This document shows positions 38,530 to 39,441 of a stretch of DNA of 39,441 bases, piece after piece. The stretch comes from an uncultured Collinsella sp. (GTDB lineage: Bacteria > Actinomycetota > Coriobacteriia > Coriobacteriales > Coriobacteriaceae). Each line of letters starts with the position of its first letter. The stretch's first letter is position 1. Location of the stretch: NCBI GenBank assembly GCA_900541795.1, contig UQLC01000019.1, positions 1 through 39,441 of the forward strand, read 5' to 3'. The notes beneath the pieces are model-generated. The model saw only the letters and a list, made by a program, of their open reading frames with translations, was not told the origin of the DNA and made no database searches. The position numbers and the translations under genes are program-made.

Positions 38530-39441
38530 AAGCAACAGGTGAGAAATAACGTTTATAAAAAGAATCAACGCGATGATTCAGTGCACGCCTTAGGAACGTA
38601 ATCGGTGGGCTGATTTGGTAGTTCGGAACTTGAATCTGATGCGCCTCTTCCCTATCCGATGAACAGTTTTGAGTCTGCTGAATTGGTTTTCAAAGTGTTC
38701 GCGGCGAGTCCGATGACTTTAATTCACGATCGGCACGACATCGAAAATGAATTGATAGCAAACTATTTGTAAGGGAAAATTGATTGCGGCGATTTAATCT
38801 GAGCGATGATTCGGTTGTCCTTCGGATGTGAAATATAAATTCGGAAATGACTCGCGATGTGATTTGAAAGCAGTTGACCGCTTTCCGTACAACCTGAAAT
38901 GGAAGTGCAGACGGCTTTTAATCGCTACCGATTGACAATCCGAAAACCCGTTTCGACATTTTGCAATGTACAGTCGGCCGTAAAAATCAGATAGAGAACG
39001 GCAGAATTGAAAAGAAAATTACCTTTGCAGCTCTGCCGACTTGTATTCAAATAGGTATCATTCGGAAGTCGTTGCGGTAAAAATACCGTCAGATGTAAGG
39101 GAAACCGACCGCGCCAAATACTTTTTATTGCACGGCGCTAAAGTTAATTTCAGTCGATCCATACCGCTGCCTGCTCCTCTCGACAATAAGAATGAGAACA
39201 AATAGCGATACGGCACAGCGCCACTAAAGGCGCTGTGGAAGTTCTACCAATTGCTTAATTCTTGCTTGGAATAATCCCTGTAGACTTAAATTGAAAACTG
39301 AATCGAGCACACAATAGGCATTAGGGTCACTTTGGATTCGTAAAATCAGTCGGCAAATAAGTAAACGAAACTGAATCCTTAGGCGCACTGCTTCGTCCTT
39401 TTGGACATGATCCGTATCTAAACTAAGCATCTAAATGGCAA
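38346..39441. other. AT-rich stretch without a convincing gene
   Basis: After the last TGTCCGACA copy (38521) the sequence is clearly more AT-rich than the rest and contains no open frame with protein-like composition or a ribosome binding site. A 9-bp hairpin CACAGCGCC-ACTAAA-GGCGCTGTG lies at 39214-39237. A 68-codon minus-strand frame (39224-39430) ends inside that hairpin and has no recognisable homology. The stretch may hold decayed DNA, an origin or promoters of a gene beyond the window. Confidence 0.5.

Noticed and set aside
38181..38530. Short minus-strand frames with SDI tripeptides upstream of mobC
   Set aside because: They lie in different frames, have no ribosome binding site and run through strong hairpins. 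The SDI strings come from the palindromes alone.
39224..39430. 68-codon minus-strand frame as a gene
   Set aside because: It ends inside a hairpin, lacks a ribosome binding site and a known domain, and lies in a compositionally odd, gene-free stretch.
24751..39441. CRISPR array
   Set aside because: I looked for regularly spaced 30-40-nt direct repeats near the cas genes and found only two imperfect copies of one motif 2.3 kb apart. The TGTCWGACA series has short palindromic units and irregular spacing, so it is not an array.

Overview
The window reads as a chromosome segment of a high-GC Coriobacteriia actinobacterium, most likely Collinsella. The evidence is the strong GC-ending codon bias, the compact histidine operon with a fused hisZ-hisG gene, the mannose-family PTS and the abundant hairpin repeats. 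The genus is inferred from gene content and style, not from a database match.

Layout. (a) 1-2337: the tail of a mannose-family PTS operon (IIA end, IIB, IIC, IID), followed by a sugar-phosphate epimerase-like TIM-barrel gene. (b) 3427-11743: a complete histidine operon, hisZG-hisD-hisC-hisB-hisH-hisA-hisF-hisI-(small RDAC-type gene)-hisE. A convergent PHP-family gene at 11773-12684 probably supplies histinol-phosphate phosphatase, so one locus could run the pathway from PRPP to histidine. (c) 12983-24209: housekeeping genes, namely a LarC C-terminal-domain gene, yfcE, mazG, eno, a FtsB/DivIC-type septum gene, Ppx/GppA, tRNA-Leu(UAA), a TPR-like membrane-anchored protein, an orphan galactitol-type PTS IIB, a VOC protein, an OmpR-type two-component pair, a UBA/DUF4342 membrane protein and a PPP-type phosphatase. 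Palindromic, MITE- or REP-like hairpins sit between several of these genes. (d) 24242-39441: accessory DNA.

The accessory part has three layers. A 3.34-kb IS1595/ISXO2-like element (24751-28093) has 25-bp perfect terminal inverted repeats. Besides its transposase it carries an RHH antitoxin-like gene, an N4-cytosine-type DNA methyltransferase and a type II restriction endonuclease gene. The endonuclease gene is broken by an in-frame TGA just after its catalytic E-x-K motif. The element lies between two fragments of what may once have been one gene. Next come a 5'-truncated cas1, an intact cas2 and, convergent with them, an intact compact Cas9 of about 1026 aa (type II-C-like). No CRISPR array is visible. 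A minus-strand block follows: a GT-C-like membrane protein, a small protein, an acidic-tailed protein, a MOBP-type relaxase and a MobC/RHH-like protein.

The most unusual signal is at 37824-38529. Twelve copies (some degenerate) of a short palindrome, TGTCWGACA, run through the 5' end of the mobC-like gene and its upstream region. Four copies lie in the coding sequence in the same reading frame, so the protein carries repeated SDI tripeptides. A thirteenth copy contains the stop codon of the gene at 34775. This looks like an operator or iteron array superimposed on a protein, beside a hairpin-rich candidate oriT. The last 0.9 kb is AT-rich and shows no convincing gene.
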